Shown: positions 1 to 8,034, counted from the first letter of the stretch. The stretch: 14,924 nucleotides of DNA from JACQGZ01 sp036004665 (GCA_036004665.1 DASYRG010000025.1:1-14924); one strand, 5' to 3'. A program made the numbers and translations. The notes: a model not told the origin generated them from the sequence alone.

Positions 1-413
1 GAGATGACGGCCGCCCACGGTTGCGCCGCGTTGACGTCCGTCATGACCACCGCCTGCAGGGACAGCTTCAGCGCCACGTCGGCGAACCGGAGGGCCTGCT
101 CCGATCCCGGCGCTTCGGCCGCGACCGCCGTCCGCAGGTCATTGAGGATCCCATTTCCCTGCCCCTGGCATGGGTAGCCGGCGGCCTGGGTGAAGTTGGG
201 CCCTTTGTCCCCCTCCAGACAGTTGATCACGTGGCGAAGGTGCAGCTGGGTGCCGGCGATCGCCGTCCCCCGCTGCGCCAGCTCCCCTGAATGGAAGATG
301 GCCGTCGTGAGCTGGGTCCGCGCCGCGTCGACGGCGGGCACCTTCCCGAACGCCACGAGCGGAAGGAGTAGACTCACTCCCGAGATCACCAGGGTCACTG
401 CCAGTCCGCGCAC
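1..413 (-). CDS. Exported protein of unknown function, C-terminus cut off by the window edge
   Basis: The reading frame stays open from the start to base 1, so the end is missing. The N-terminus is a short basic start followed by a hydrophobic run (LAVTLVISGVSLLLPLVAFG), a signal peptide or membrane anchor. The mature part is predicted helical and carries HLRHVINCLEG and a GYPCQGQGNG segment, with two cysteines that could form a disulfide. I do not recognise a named family. The GTG at 413 is preferred because GGGGGAG (419-425) lies 5 nt upstream, the same spacing used by its neighbour. In-frame GTG 461 and TTG 464 are possible but have no ribosome site and would bury the hydrophobic stretch. 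It lies downstream of a prepilin gene on the same strand and may be cotranscribed with it. Confidence 0.7.
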   Translation of the reverse strand, partial: MRGLAVTLVISGVSLLLPLVAFGKVPAVDAARTQLTTAIFHSGELAQRGTAIAGTQLHLRHVINCLEGDKGPNFTQAAGYPCQGQGNGILNDLRTAVAAEAPGSEQALRFADVALKLSLQAVVMTDVNAAQPWAAVI

Positions 414-500
414 GCCGACTCCCCCTTGATCCGCCAGATTCTTGGCCCCAGCGTCTCCCACCAATGTAACGGCCGTGTCAACAGACAGGAGGCCGACGGC

Positions 501-1052
501 CTACGGGCCCGCCGGCGACGGACGAGGATGGTTGCGCAGAAAGACGTCAGTGCCCATCGTGCGAGTCGCGCGCCGGCCCGTCGCGGCGGCGGTGACGGAG
601 ACCTCGATGCGCACAACCTCGGCGGCGGAAGACGTGGGGATGCCCGCCGCGTCGAAATAGCGAAAGTCCAGCCGCTCAATGGCTCCGGCGAGGTTGGTGA
701 CCGCAGCGCCCAGCCGTCGCTCCAGCTCACGCTGCGCCGCATCCCGCCGGAAAGTGACGACGTAGGCCTGCCCCGGCCGGCGAGGGTTGTGCGGGGAGAC
801 GCGGACGGTGATGCGATCGGGGCAGAGCCCGCCGCAGAGCGGATCGGTCATCACCTCCTCACCCCAGCGGAGCTCCTCGGCCATCCGATCGATGGCGACT
901 CGAAGGCTCTGCTGCGATTCCAGCTGCCGCTCCGTCATGGCCATGCCGTCGAACGTGAGACGGATCGTCCCGAAGATGCCCACCAGCGCCAGTCCCAGGA
1001 GCCCGCTGGCGACCAGGACTTCAATGAGTGTTATGCCATCGCGGACGCGCAT
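501..1052 (-). CDS. Type IV pilin-like prepilin (PilW/GspJ-like minor pseudopilin)
   Basis: The 183-residue protein begins with a short charged leader and a class III signal sequence, MRVRDG|ITLIEVLVAS. The cleavage glycine is residue 6 and the conserved Glu+5 is residue 11, followed by a hydrophobic helix to about residue 30. Prepilin peptidase (PilD-type) would cut after G6 and methylate the new N-terminus. The rest is a variable beta-rich head with one Cys pair (LCGGLCPD). The size and the N-terminal region (QSLRVAIDRMAEELRW) resemble PilW/GspJ minor pilins, but the exact subtype is an inference. The ATG at 1052 is chosen over the in-frame ATG at 1067 because GGGAGGGG (1058-1065) lies 5 nt before it. 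It is divergent from the transaminase operon across 131 bp that must hold both promoters. Confidence 0.85.
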   Translation of the reverse strand: MRVRDGITLIEVLVASGLLGLALVGIFGTIRLTFDGMAMTERQLESQQSLRVAIDRMAEELRWGEEVMTDPLCGGLCPDRITVRVSPHNPRRPGQAYVVTFRRDAAQRELERRLGAAVTNLAGAIERLDFRYFDAAGIPTSSAAEVVRIEVSVTAAATGRRATRTMGTDVFLRNHPRPSPAGP

Positions 1053-1057
1053 GCGAT

Positions 1058-1065
1058 CCCCTCCC
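1058..1065 (-). promoter_or_regulatory. Ribosome binding site that fixes the prepilin start
   Basis: GGGAGGGG on the minus strand sits 5 nt upstream of the ATG at 1052. This rules against the in-frame ATG at 1067, which lies upstream of this site. The same motif and spacing recur before 413 and 9418. Confidence 0.7.
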
Positions 1066-1183
1066 ACGCATTAGCATCGGCGGGACGAGCGACTGTTGCA
1101 GAGGGCTTTGTCCGCTGGCCGCGTATGAGTTCACGGTAGCCAGGGCGGGAAGCGAGCGCCCTCGGAGAGGAGCGAGAACCTGC

Positions 1184-2533
1184 ATGGAGACCACGGAGAC
1201 TCGCGCGGCCCCTGCGGCGTTGATCTCGGCCGATCAGTCGCATCTGATTCATCCGTTGCACTCGGGATCGGACCACGCCGCGCCGCTGATGCTCACGGAA
1301 GGGCGGGGAGCGATCCTGCGGGACGCCGAAGGGCGTGAGTACATCGACGGGCTGGCCTCCCTCTGGAACGTCAACGTCGGGCACGGCCGGACGGAACTCG
1401 CGGAGGCGGCCGCGGAGCAGATGCGGCGGCTGGCCTACGCCTCCGCCTACGTCGGCTTCTCCAACGAACCGGCGGTCCGTCTGGCTGAGCGGTTGCTCGC
1501 CCTCGCCTATCCCAAGCTCTCCGGCGTCTACTTCACGACGGGGGGAGCAGAGTCCAACGAGACCGCCTTCAAGATGGCCCGCTACTACTGGAAACGGCAG
1601 GGGCGCCCGGGGAAGGTGAAGATCATCTCCCGCTACCACGGCTACCACGGGGTGACCCTCGCCGCGATGTCGGCGACGGGAATCCCGACGTTTCAGGCGA
1701 TGTTCGCCCCGGTCGTCCCGGGCTTCGTCCACATCGCCTCCTCCTATCCGTACCGTTCGGCGGATTCCATGGCCGAGGCGCTGGAGGCGGCGCTGGCGGC
1801 GGAGGATCCGGAGACCGTGGCGGCGTTCATCGCCGAGCCGGTCATCGGGGCGGGGGGGGTTATTCCTCCGCACCCCGACTACTTCCCGCGCATCCGGGAG
1901 ATCTGCGACAGCGCAGGGGTGCTCTTCATCGCCGACGAGATCATTACCGGCTTCGGCCGCACGGGGCGCTGGTTCGCGCTCGACCACTGGGGCGTGCACC
2001 CCGACCTCGTCACCTTTGCGAAGGGGATCACCAGCGCCTACCTACCCCTCGGCGGGGTGATGGTCTCCGGCGAGATCCACCGCGCCATCACGGACGCCCC
2101 ACCCACCGAACGCTTCATGCACGCCGCGACCTATTCCGCCCACCCCACCTGCTGCGCGGTGGGGCTGCGCAATCTCGACATCCTGGAGAGTGAGGGTCTC
2201 GTGGACCGCGCCGCGGCGATGGGCCGGCGTCTGCTCGATCGGCTGCAGACGCTGCGAGACTTGCCGGTCGTCGGCGACGTCCGAGGGCTCGGGCTGATGT
2301 GTGGGATCGAACTGGTGGAGGACCGCGAGACGAAGAGCCCGGCTCTGGGGTTGGGAGCGCGTATCGTAAAGGAAGCGCGAGAGCGCGGGCTGATCACGCG
2401 CATGCGCGCCGGGCAGCGCGGCGATCATCCCATCGGTGACGTGATCTGCCTCGCCCCTCCGCTCGTGGTCACCGAAGCGCAGGTGGAGCGGATCGTCGAG
2501 ATCCTCCGCGACGCCATCTCGGCGTGTCTGTAG
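1184..2533 (+). CDS. Class III PLP-dependent aminotransferase (omega-transaminase / taurine-pyruvate aminotransferase-like)
   Basis: This 449-residue protein has the full class III layout: an N-terminal LWNVNVGHG segment, the PLP phosphate-binding TTGGAESNETAFKMAR region, ADEIITGFGRTG with the ring-nitrogen Asp at residue 251, and the Schiff-base Lys at residue 280 in FAKGITSAYLPLG. Family members move an amino group from an amine or omega-amino acid to pyruvate or another keto acid in the cytosol. The closest well-known relatives by pattern are taurine- and beta-alanine-pyruvate aminotransferases, but the substrate cannot be read from sequence. The ATG at 1184 is chosen because the protein then begins just ahead of conserved sequence; AGGAG at 1168-1172 is somewhat far (11 nt). 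The frame is open further upstream, but that extension is low-complexity and overlaps the divergent prepilin gene. It is the first gene of a probable four-gene operon and its stop lies inside the next gene. Confidence 0.9.
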   Translation: METTETRAAPAALISADQSHLIHPLHSGSDHAAPLMLTEGRGAILRDAEGREYIDGLASLWNVNVGHGRTELAEAAAEQMRRLAYASAYVGFSNEPAVRLAERLLALAYPKLSGVYFTTGGAESNETAFKMARYYWKRQGRPGKVKIISRYHGYHGVTLAAMSATGIPTFQAMFAPVVPGFVHIASSYPYRSADSMAEALEAALAAEDPETVAAFIAEPVIGAGGVIPPHPDYFPRIREICDSAGVLFIADEIITGFGRTGRWFALDHWGVHPDLVTFAKGITSAYLPLGGVMVSGEIHRAITDAPPTERFMHAATYSAHPTCCAVGLRNLDILESEGLVDRAAAMGRRLLDRLQTLRDLPVVGDVRGLGLMCGIELVEDRETKSPALGLGARIVKEARERGLITRMRAGQRGDHPIGDVICLAPPLVVTEAQVERIVEILRDAISACL

Positions 2534-3690
2534 GGGTGCGGCGGGAGCCTTTCCTCCTCCGCCCGGACGTCGTCTTCCTCAACCACGGATCCTTCGGCGC
2601 CTGTCCGCGTCCGGTCTTCGACGTCTACCAGCAATGGCAGCGTGAATTAGAGGGCCAGCCCGTGGAGTTCCTGGGCCGCCGCTTCGCCGGCATGATGGCC
2701 GAAGCGCGGGCGGCGTTGGGCGGCTACGTGGGCGCGGATCCCGAGGATCTCGTCTACGTCCCCAACGCTACGACAGGTATCAATATTGTCGCGCGCTCGC
2801 TTCCCCTCGCGGCCGGCGATGAGGTGCTCAGCACCGATCAGGAATACGGCGCGGCCGAGCGGACCTGGCGCTTCGTCTGCGAGCGGCGCGGCGCCCGGTT
2901 CATCCAGGTCGCGCTGCCGGCGCCGGCGGGGACGCCGGAGCAGATCACCGACGCGCTGTGGGCGCAGGTGACCTCGCGCACGCGGGTCGTCTTCCTCAGC
3001 CACGTCACGTCGCCCACGGCACTGATCCTCCCCGTCGCGCAGCTGGTGGGACGCGCCCGCGAGGCCGGCATCGTCACGGTGATCGACGGCGCGCACGCGG
3101 CCGGACAGCTCCCGCTCGATCTCGACGCCCTGGGCGCGGACTTCTACGCCGCCAACTGCCACAAGTGGATGTGCGCGCCCAAGGGATCGGGATTTCTGTG
3201 GGCGCGGCGGGAGAAACAGTCCCTGCTGGCACCGCTGGTCGTGAGCTGGGGGTGGCCGGAGGGGTTCATCAAGGAACAGGAGTGGCAGGGGACCAGGGAT
3301 CCGGCGGCTTTCCTGGCCACACCGGCGGCCATCGAGTTCCTCCGCTCCCCGGCCTGGAGCGGCGTCCGCGAGCGTTGTCATGCTCTCGCGGCGGAGGGCC
3401 GCGCGGGGCTGCTCGCCCTCGGGGGAGGGCCTGCGCTCAGCCCCGATGGGGCTGGGTGGTACGCGCAAATGGTCAGCGTCCCTCTCCCGCTCGCCGATGG
3501 GGAGGAGGCGCAACGGCGGCTGCGGGAGGAATTTGCCATCGAGATTCCGGTCGTGGCCTGGAGGCACGTCCAGCTCATGCGGATCTCCGTGCAAGGCTAC
3601 AACACGAAGGGGGACATCGAGGCGCTGCTGGCGGCCACGGCGCGGCTCCTGGAGGACCCACGCACGGGGCCGACCCACGGCGCTCCGTAG
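2524..3690 (+). CDS. Class V PLP enzyme (isopenicillin-N epimerase / cysteine desulfurase-like)
   Basis: The 388-residue protein has the N-terminal FLNHGSFGACP signature typical of the CefD-like (isopenicillin-N epimerase) branch, VIDGAHAAGQLPLDL with the cofactor-binding Asp and His, and the PLP lysine at about residue 214 in NCHKWMCAPKG. Members catalyse epimerisation, desulfuration or transamination of amino acids in the cytosol. Most bacterial CefD-like proteins are not beta-lactam enzymes and have unknown substrates, and no beta-lactam gene is nearby. The GTG start at 2524 overlaps the transaminase by 10 bp, implying translational coupling; an in-frame GTG at 2536 is an alternative. No clear Shine-Dalgarno precedes either. 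The class is certain, the activity is not. Confidence 0.88.
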   Translation: MSVGVRREPFLLRPDVVFLNHGSFGACPRPVFDVYQQWQRELEGQPVEFLGRRFAGMMAEARAALGGYVGADPEDLVYVPNATTGINIVARSLPLAAGDEVLSTDQEYGAAERTWRFVCERRGARFIQVALPAPAGTPEQITDALWAQVTSRTRVVFLSHVTSPTALILPVAQLVGRAREAGIVTVIDGAHAAGQLPLDLDALGADFYAANCHKWMCAPKGSGFLWARREKQSLLAPLVVSWGWPEGFIKEQEWQGTRDPAAFLATPAAIEFLRSPAWSGVRERCHALAAEGRAGLLALGGGPALSPDGAGWYAQMVSVPLPLADGEEAQRRLREEFAIEIPVVAWRHVQLMRISVQGYNTKGDIEALLAATARLLEDPRTGPTHGAP

Positions 3691-3722
3691 GGCAGCTCGC
3701 CCCTGCGCCGAATCCTCCCCCC

Positions 3723-4859
3723 ATGGCGCATTACGACGTGATCGTCCTCGGTCTCGGCGGCATGGGCAGCGCGGCGGCCGCCCATCTGGCCGGCCGCGGG
3801 CGCCGCGTCATCGGCTTCGACCTCCATCCTCCTGCGCACGACCGCGGCGCCTCACACGGGCGCACCCGCATCATCCGCGAGGCCTACTTCGAGCATCCCT
3901 CCTACGTGCCGTTAGTCTGGCGGGCCTACGAGTTGTGGGCCGAGCTGGAGCAGGCGTCCGGCACGCTCCTGCTGCTGACCACCGGGGGGATCATGATCGG
4001 CACCCCCGAGAGCGTCCTGGTGCGCGGCGCACTGGAGAGCGCGCGGGTGCACAGGCTGGCGCATGAAGTGCTGGACGCAGGAGAGGTGCGCCGCCGGTTC
4101 CCCGTCTTCCAACCCGCCGACGAGATGGTGGGCGTCCTCGAGCCGCGCGCCGGCATCCTCTTCCCCGAGGAGTGTGTCCTCGCCCATCTGCGCCAGGCCG
4201 CGAGGGCCGGGGCGGAACTGCATCACGAGGAGCCGGTGCTGGCCTGGAGCGCCGCCCCGCGCATGGTGACGGTGTCCACGCCACGCAGCAGCTACGAGGC
4301 GGGCGCGCTGGTCATCGCACCGGGGCCGTGGGCGCCCGAGGTCCTCGCCGACCTCGGCGTGCCCGTGGTCATCGAACGGCAGGTCGTTCCCTGGTTCCGT
4401 CCGGCGCAGATGGAGACGGCCTTCGATCCCGCCCGCTGTCCCATCTACATGTGGCAGGTGGAGCATCGCCTCTTCTACGGGTTCCCGCAGCTGGCGTTCG
4501 ACGGCGTGAAGATCGCCGAGCACGCCCACGGGAACGAAACCACCGCCGAGGGTATCCGCCGGGAGATCGCCCCTGGGGAGATCGAGGCGCTGCGCCGGGA
4601 CTTCGTCTCGCGATTCATGCCGGCGGCCGACGGCCCGCTGCTCTCGGCCGTAACCTGCCTCTACTCGATGAGCCCCGACACCCACTTCATCCTCGACCAA
4701 CACCCCGCGCACGAAAACGTGGTCGTGGCCTGCGGCTTCTCGGGCCACGGCTTCAAATTCACCCCGGTGGTCGGCGAGATCCTGGCCGACTTGGCGCTCG
4801 AGGGGCGAACCGGCCACGACATCTCCCTCTTCACTCTCGACCGGTTCGCCCGTGGGTGA
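3723..4859 (+). CDS. FAD-dependent amine oxidase of the monomeric sarcosine oxidase / N-methyltryptophan oxidase family
   Basis: The 378-residue protein starts with the FAD dinucleotide fold VIVLGLGGMGSAAAAHLA (GxGxxG at 10-15) and GASHGRTRIIREAY, the substrate-side loop of the family. Cys312 in TCLYSMSPDTHF corresponds to the cysteine that carries covalent FAD. Lys263 in GVKIAEHAHG corresponds to the lysine that activates oxygen in Bacillus sarcosine oxidase, and Lys345 sits in the family motif GFSGHGFKF. These correspondences are from memory of the family, not a computed alignment. The reaction is oxidative N-demethylation or deamination of a secondary amino acid, releasing an aldehyde or keto acid and H2O2. 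The length is normal. It lies 32 bp after the class V gene with no obvious ribosome site, and its stop overlaps the next gene by 8 bp. The substrate is probably a small N-alkyl amino acid, by inference. Confidence 0.9.
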   Translation: MAHYDVIVLGLGGMGSAAAAHLAGRGRRVIGFDLHPPAHDRGASHGRTRIIREAYFEHPSYVPLVWRAYELWAELEQASGTLLLLTTGGIMIGTPESVLVRGALESARVHRLAHEVLDAGEVRRRFPVFQPADEMVGVLEPRAGILFPEECVLAHLRQAARAGAELHHEEPVLAWSAAPRMVTVSTPRSSYEAGALVIAPGPWAPEVLADLGVPVVIERQVVPWFRPAQMETAFDPARCPIYMWQVEHRLFYGFPQLAFDGVKIAEHAHGNETTAEGIRREIAPGEIEALRRDFVSRFMPAADGPLLSAVTCLYSMSPDTHFILDQHPAHENVVVACGFSGHGFKFTPVVGEILADLALEGRTGHDISLFTLDRFARG

Positions 4860-5322
4860 CGCCAGCCGGATCCTTCCTTCGCTCTACATCGGGAGCGCCC
4901 CGGCGTCAGAGGCAGATCTCAAGGAGTTGCGGAGGGAGGTCGCGCTGACCGCCCTGCTCAGCCTGCAGACCGACGCCGACCTGGCCGTGCGCAATCTCTC
5001 TTGGGAACGGGAAGCCGGCTGGTGCCGCGCGCTGGGGATCGAGGCGCACCGTCTGCCGATCGAGGACTGGTCGGCGCAGGATGTGATCGCGCATCTGGAT
5101 GAAGGGGTGGAGGCGCTCCGCCGGTTGCTGGAGGACGGGCAGGTTGTCTATCTCCACTGCACTGCGGGGGTCAACCGCTCTCCGAGTATCGCCCTGGGAT
5201 ATCTGGTGCGGGTGGGCGGGCAGCCCATTGAGGATGCGCTAGTCCAACTCCAGCAGGCACGCCCGGGAGCGCGACCGTACCCCGACGTCCTGGAGGTCCT
5301 GCGGGGAGACGTTCCGCGCTAG
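4852..5322 (+). CDS. Dual-specificity / tyrosine-type protein phosphatase
   Basis: The 156-residue protein has the cysteine phosphatase P-loop HCTAGVNRS, with nucleophile Cys103 and phosphate-binding Arg109. The general-acid Asp is probably Asp72 in PIEDWSAQD, at the normal distance. The N-terminus (SRILPSLYIGSAPASEADL) is the usual opening of dual-specificity phosphatase domains. It should hydrolyse phosphoester bonds on Tyr/Ser/Thr or on a small molecule in the cytosol. The GTG start at 4852 lies 8 bp inside the oxidase gene, so translation is probably coupled. A phosphatase at the end of a PLP/FAD enzyme cluster is unexpected, and its target is unknown. Its stop is only 5 bp from the stop of the convergent DUF2207 gene. 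Confidence 0.9.
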   Translation: MGDASRILPSLYIGSAPASEADLKELRREVALTALLSLQTDADLAVRNLSWEREAGWCRALGIEAHRLPIEDWSAQDVIAHLDEGVEALRRLLEDGQVVYLHCTAGVNRSPSIALGYLVRVGGQPIEDALVQLQQARPGARPYPDVLEVLRGDVPR

Positions 5323-5327
5323 CGCCC

Positions 5328-7307
5328 TCAGCCCGCGCTCCCGCCACCCCCACCACCACCGCCGCCACCGCCACCGCCGCCACCACCGGAGAAGCCTCCG
5401 CCCCCTCCGCTCCCTGAACTGGGAGGGGAGGACGCCGCCGCGACAGTGCTGCTGAAGGTGGAGGTGAACGACCGCATCCCGTCGATGAGGCCGGCGCCGC
5501 TACGGAAGCCGTCACCGGAGGACGATGACGTGTACCAGCCCATCGCCGTCGAGCGGGCGAGTTCTTCCGGTGGCACCAGTGCGCGCAGCGCCCGCAGCAC
5601 TCGGTCGGCGACGCCGAGGGGGATGGCGTAGACGAGGTAGTGTTCCCAGACGGTGAGGGCGGGGACGGGCTGCCCTTTCATCTCGCTGAAGTCCCGGAGG
5701 AACCGCTGGAAGCCTCGCCAGCGGCGGAACTCGTCGGCGCCCTTCTGACTGCGCCGGTCAAGCGCGAAGCCCATCGCCATCAGGAAGATGCCCAGCGGGA
5801 TGGACTCGACCGACAGGAAGGCCAGCGGCGGCGAGGCGACCACCCCGCCGAAGAACCCCCAGATGGCGAGGCCGGCCATCAGGCCTCCGACGACCTGCAC
5901 CCTGCGGCGCGCGCGCGCGCTCCCGTCGTCGAACCAGCCATGGCGCTTCGCCGTCTCGACGGTCTGGGCGAGCCATTTCTTGAAAGAGCGCTGCAGCCGG
6001 ACCTTGGCGGCGCCCTGAATGCCCGCCCGGGTGAGGTGCACCGGGCGGCCCGTGCGTCCGAAGAGCATCTCCAGCGCGCGCCGCTCGTGCGGCCAGAGGG
6101 CGTCGCGGGCGGGGATCGTTTCCCCGGCTACTTCAGGCACCGGCTCGGTCGTCGCCGAGAGAGTCTCCGCGCGCTCTTCGTCGCTCACCGGCGTACGCCG
6201 GCGCAGGATGTCCACAAGGCTACGCCGTTTCGGCCGGTCGCGCGGGGCCTGCATGTAGGTCGGGGTCAGGACGTACTCGTCGTCCAGCCCCGCTTCCTTC
6301 TGCACGATGGTGAGGTAGCCGCGCCGGGCCAGATCCATGATCGTGGCGACAAAGTCATCGGGCCGCACCCGCCGAAACCGCCACAGCACGCCGAGCTCCG
6401 AAGGGGAGTAGGTCCCGGGCAGCTCGCGATAATACTCGTCGGGCACCGTGGGCTCGTGCTCCCTGCCTACTCGGAGATAGAGGAAGAGAAACGTCCCCAG
6501 GACCGCCAGCGGGTAGAGGATCAAAAGCCCTAGGACGCCACGCGCCGTCTGCCGCTGCCGGTTGGCCCGGGCGGCCGCCACACCCTCTTCGGCCAGAATG
6601 GTCTGGAGGGCGGCGCGATTGACTCGTTTCCTCGTGCCGGGGGTGACCCGCGGGGGGAAGAGAAGCCGGCCCTCCACCATGGCGAAGGCGGGCAGAGCGG
6701 TCACGGTGAACCGCGCCCCTCCCTCTTCGGGCGTGGCGACACCGTGCAAGGGGCCGTGGCCCCAGACCTTGATGTCGGTCTTGGCAACGCTTCCCGGGAG
6801 GCGCACGGTGACGAGCACCTCGTCGCTGCGGACCTCCCACTCAGAGCCGATGAACTTCCAGTACACCTCCGCCACGTCGGTGTACACCGTGGCCACGTCG
6901 GCGAGCAGGTAGGAGATCGTGAAGGTGCGCTGTTCGTCGGCGGCCCGGTAGAACCACTTGATGTTCACCTCGCCGGGGCCAGGAGTGACCGCGAAGGTCC
7001 CTGGCTCCTCGCCCTCTGCCTCGCGGTAGGGGCCACGCTCGTCGGCGACACGGATGTCGGAGACGCCTCCCGAGCCCCGCAGCACCAGACGGCGGGTGGC
7101 GAACCGGAAGGACCCGTCGAAGTCGTAGGTGCGGCGCTCCACCACGCGCATCCCTCCATCGCGGCGCACCTCCGCGTCAATCTGGACGTTGGTGAAGTGA
7201 AAGGATTTGGCCGCGGCCTGGCCGCTCCAGGCCAGCAGGACGGCGGCCCCTGCGGCGCACACGACGGCCGCGCGGGCGACAACACGGGATGGGAAATGGC
7301 GGGTCAC
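5328..7307 (-). CDS. DUF2207 family membrane protein with polyglycine C-terminal tail
   Basis: The 659-residue protein has a signal peptide (about 1-32, ending SGQAAAKS). An extracytoplasmic beta-rich domain of the DUF2207 type follows (about 33-235; it opens FHFTNVQIDAEVRRDGGMRVVERRTYDF). There is a transmembrane helix at about 257-279, a cytoplasmic winged-helix-like region (DDFVATIMDLARRGYLTI), and two closely spaced hydrophobic helices at about 471-516. After a Ser-rich linker the last roughly 27 residues are nearly all glycine. This order of parts is standard for DUF2207 proteins, whose function is unknown. The GTG at 7307 is preferred because it places the signal peptide at the N-terminus; the upstream open stretch is low-complexity and overlaps the next gene. 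No convincing ribosome site precedes it. It lies 82 bp downstream of the secreted-protein gene on the same strand. Confidence 0.88.
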   Translation of the reverse strand: MTRHFPSRVVARAAVVCAAGAAVLLAWSGQAAAKSFHFTNVQIDAEVRRDGGMRVVERRTYDFDGSFRFATRRLVLRGSGGVSDIRVADERGPYREAEGEEPGTFAVTPGPGEVNIKWFYRAADEQRTFTISYLLADVATVYTDVAEVYWKFIGSEWEVRSDEVLVTVRLPGSVAKTDIKVWGHGPLHGVATPEEGGARFTVTALPAFAMVEGRLLFPPRVTPGTRKRVNRAALQTILAEEGVAAARANRQRQTARGVLGLLILYPLAVLGTFLFLYLRVGREHEPTVPDEYYRELPGTYSPSELGVLWRFRRVRPDDFVATIMDLARRGYLTIVQKEAGLDDEYVLTPTYMQAPRDRPKRRSLVDILRRRTPVSDEERAETLSATTEPVPEVAGETIPARDALWPHERRALEMLFGRTGRPVHLTRAGIQGAAKVRLQRSFKKWLAQTVETAKRHGWFDDGSARARRRVQVVGGLMAGLAIWGFFGGVVASPPLAFLSVESIPLGIFLMAMGFALDRRSQKGADEFRRWRGFQRFLRDFSEMKGQPVPALTVWEHYLVYAIPLGVADRVLRALRALVPPEELARSTAMGWYTSSSSGDGFRSGAGLIDGMRSFTSTFSSTVAAASSPPSSGSGGGGGFSGGGGGGGGGGGGGGGGSAG

Positions 7308-7389
7308 GTCAAGAGATCTTCGAGGGAGAGGACGGCGGTTCTTGCTGACGGCCGACCAGCGGGCGGGGGATGGCCGCCAGGAAAACCGG

Positions 7390-8019
7390 CTAGCGCCGCG
7401 GCGGACGGAACTCGCGCAGTTCGGCGACGATGCGTACGCTGCCGCCGTCGCTGGTGGCGATGGAGTCCTCTCTGACCATGCCGACACCGGGAGCGAACCA
7501 GCGCCAGGACTGCACACGCTCTTCGCCGACGACCCCTTCCAGATAGAGCTGGGCCGCGGCGAAGGTACCCGCGGCGGTGGTCACCTGCTCCATCTTGGCC
7601 CACTGCATGGCCACCCGCGCGGGGGTCGCGCCGGCTTTGCCGTTCCAGCTCCACCCGCGGCCCAACGTCGGTGGCAGCACCAGCATCGGCTGGGGTGGGC
7701 TGAGCATGATGTCGCCCCCTGGATAGATCCGGACGTGGACGTAGAGCGTGCCGCCCTCACGACGGTAGCACTCCCGCTGGGTCACGACGCCGTTGATCAT
7801 GCTCTCGAGAATCTGGCAGGCGATCCCGCCGACCTGAGTGGTGCCGCTGGCGCGGACGATCAGATCTTGTCCGACCGAGGTGCGGTAGACCCATTCCGTG
7901 CCTGAGGTCAGCGGGAAGTAGTCGGGCGAAGCCCCGCGGGCGGGTCCGGCCATGGAGAGGGCAACCAGTGCGACGGCCAGGAACAAACGGGCCATACCGG
8001 AGTCATGCCCGGAGCGCAT
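7390..8019 (-). CDS. Secreted protein of unknown function
   Basis: The 209-residue protein has a clear signal peptide (MARLFLAVALVALSMAGPARGA within the first 30 residues) and a beta-rich mature domain. The mature domain opens DYFPLTSGTEWVYR and ends near WFAPGVGMVRED. These phrases are typical of small exported proteins of the TapB/DUF3108-like sort that measure out a beta-barrel-like fold, but I would not name a function. Two cysteines (IACQIL, RECYRR) could form a disulfide. The ATG at 8019 has GGAG 3 nt upstream; the in-frame ATG at 7995 gives a more compact signal peptide but has no ribosome site. It lies just downstream of the hairpin block 8035-8227 and upstream of the DUF2207 gene, which may be cotranscribed. 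Confidence 0.75.
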   Translation of the reverse strand: MRSGHDSGMARLFLAVALVALSMAGPARGASPDYFPLTSGTEWVYRTSVGQDLIVRASGTTQVGGIACQILESMINGVVTQRECYRREGGTLYVHVRIYPGGDIMLSPPQPMLVLPPTLGRGWSWNGKAGATPARVAMQWAKMEQVTTAAGTFAAAQLYLEGVVGEERVQSWRWFAPGVGMVREDSIATSDGGSVRIVAELREFRPPRR

Positions 8020-8034
8020 CTGCTCCAGACTAGA

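Noticed and set aside
476..481. TTGACA on the minus strand as a promoter for the left-edge gene
   Set aside because: The hexamer at 17-bp spacing is GGAGAC, far from a -10 consensus. TACATT nearby is spaced too closely. A promoter may exist here but the match is not convincing.
2647..3678. Long antisense open frame (343 codons) opposite the class V PLP gene
   Set aside because: It is Arg/Pro/Gly-rich with no motif and mirrors the codon positions of the real gene. It is a shadow typical of GC-rich DNA, as are similar frames opposite the oxidase, the transaminase and ahcY.
2958..3722. Upstream extension of the oxidase frame by about 255 codons
   Set aside because: The extension is low-complexity and overlaps the class V gene out of frame. 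The protein clearly begins at the FAD fold from 3723.
5341..5395. CCACCGCC-type tandem repeat as a microsatellite or regulatory repeat
   Set aside because: It is explained as the coding strand complement of the glycine-rich tail of the DUF2207 protein.
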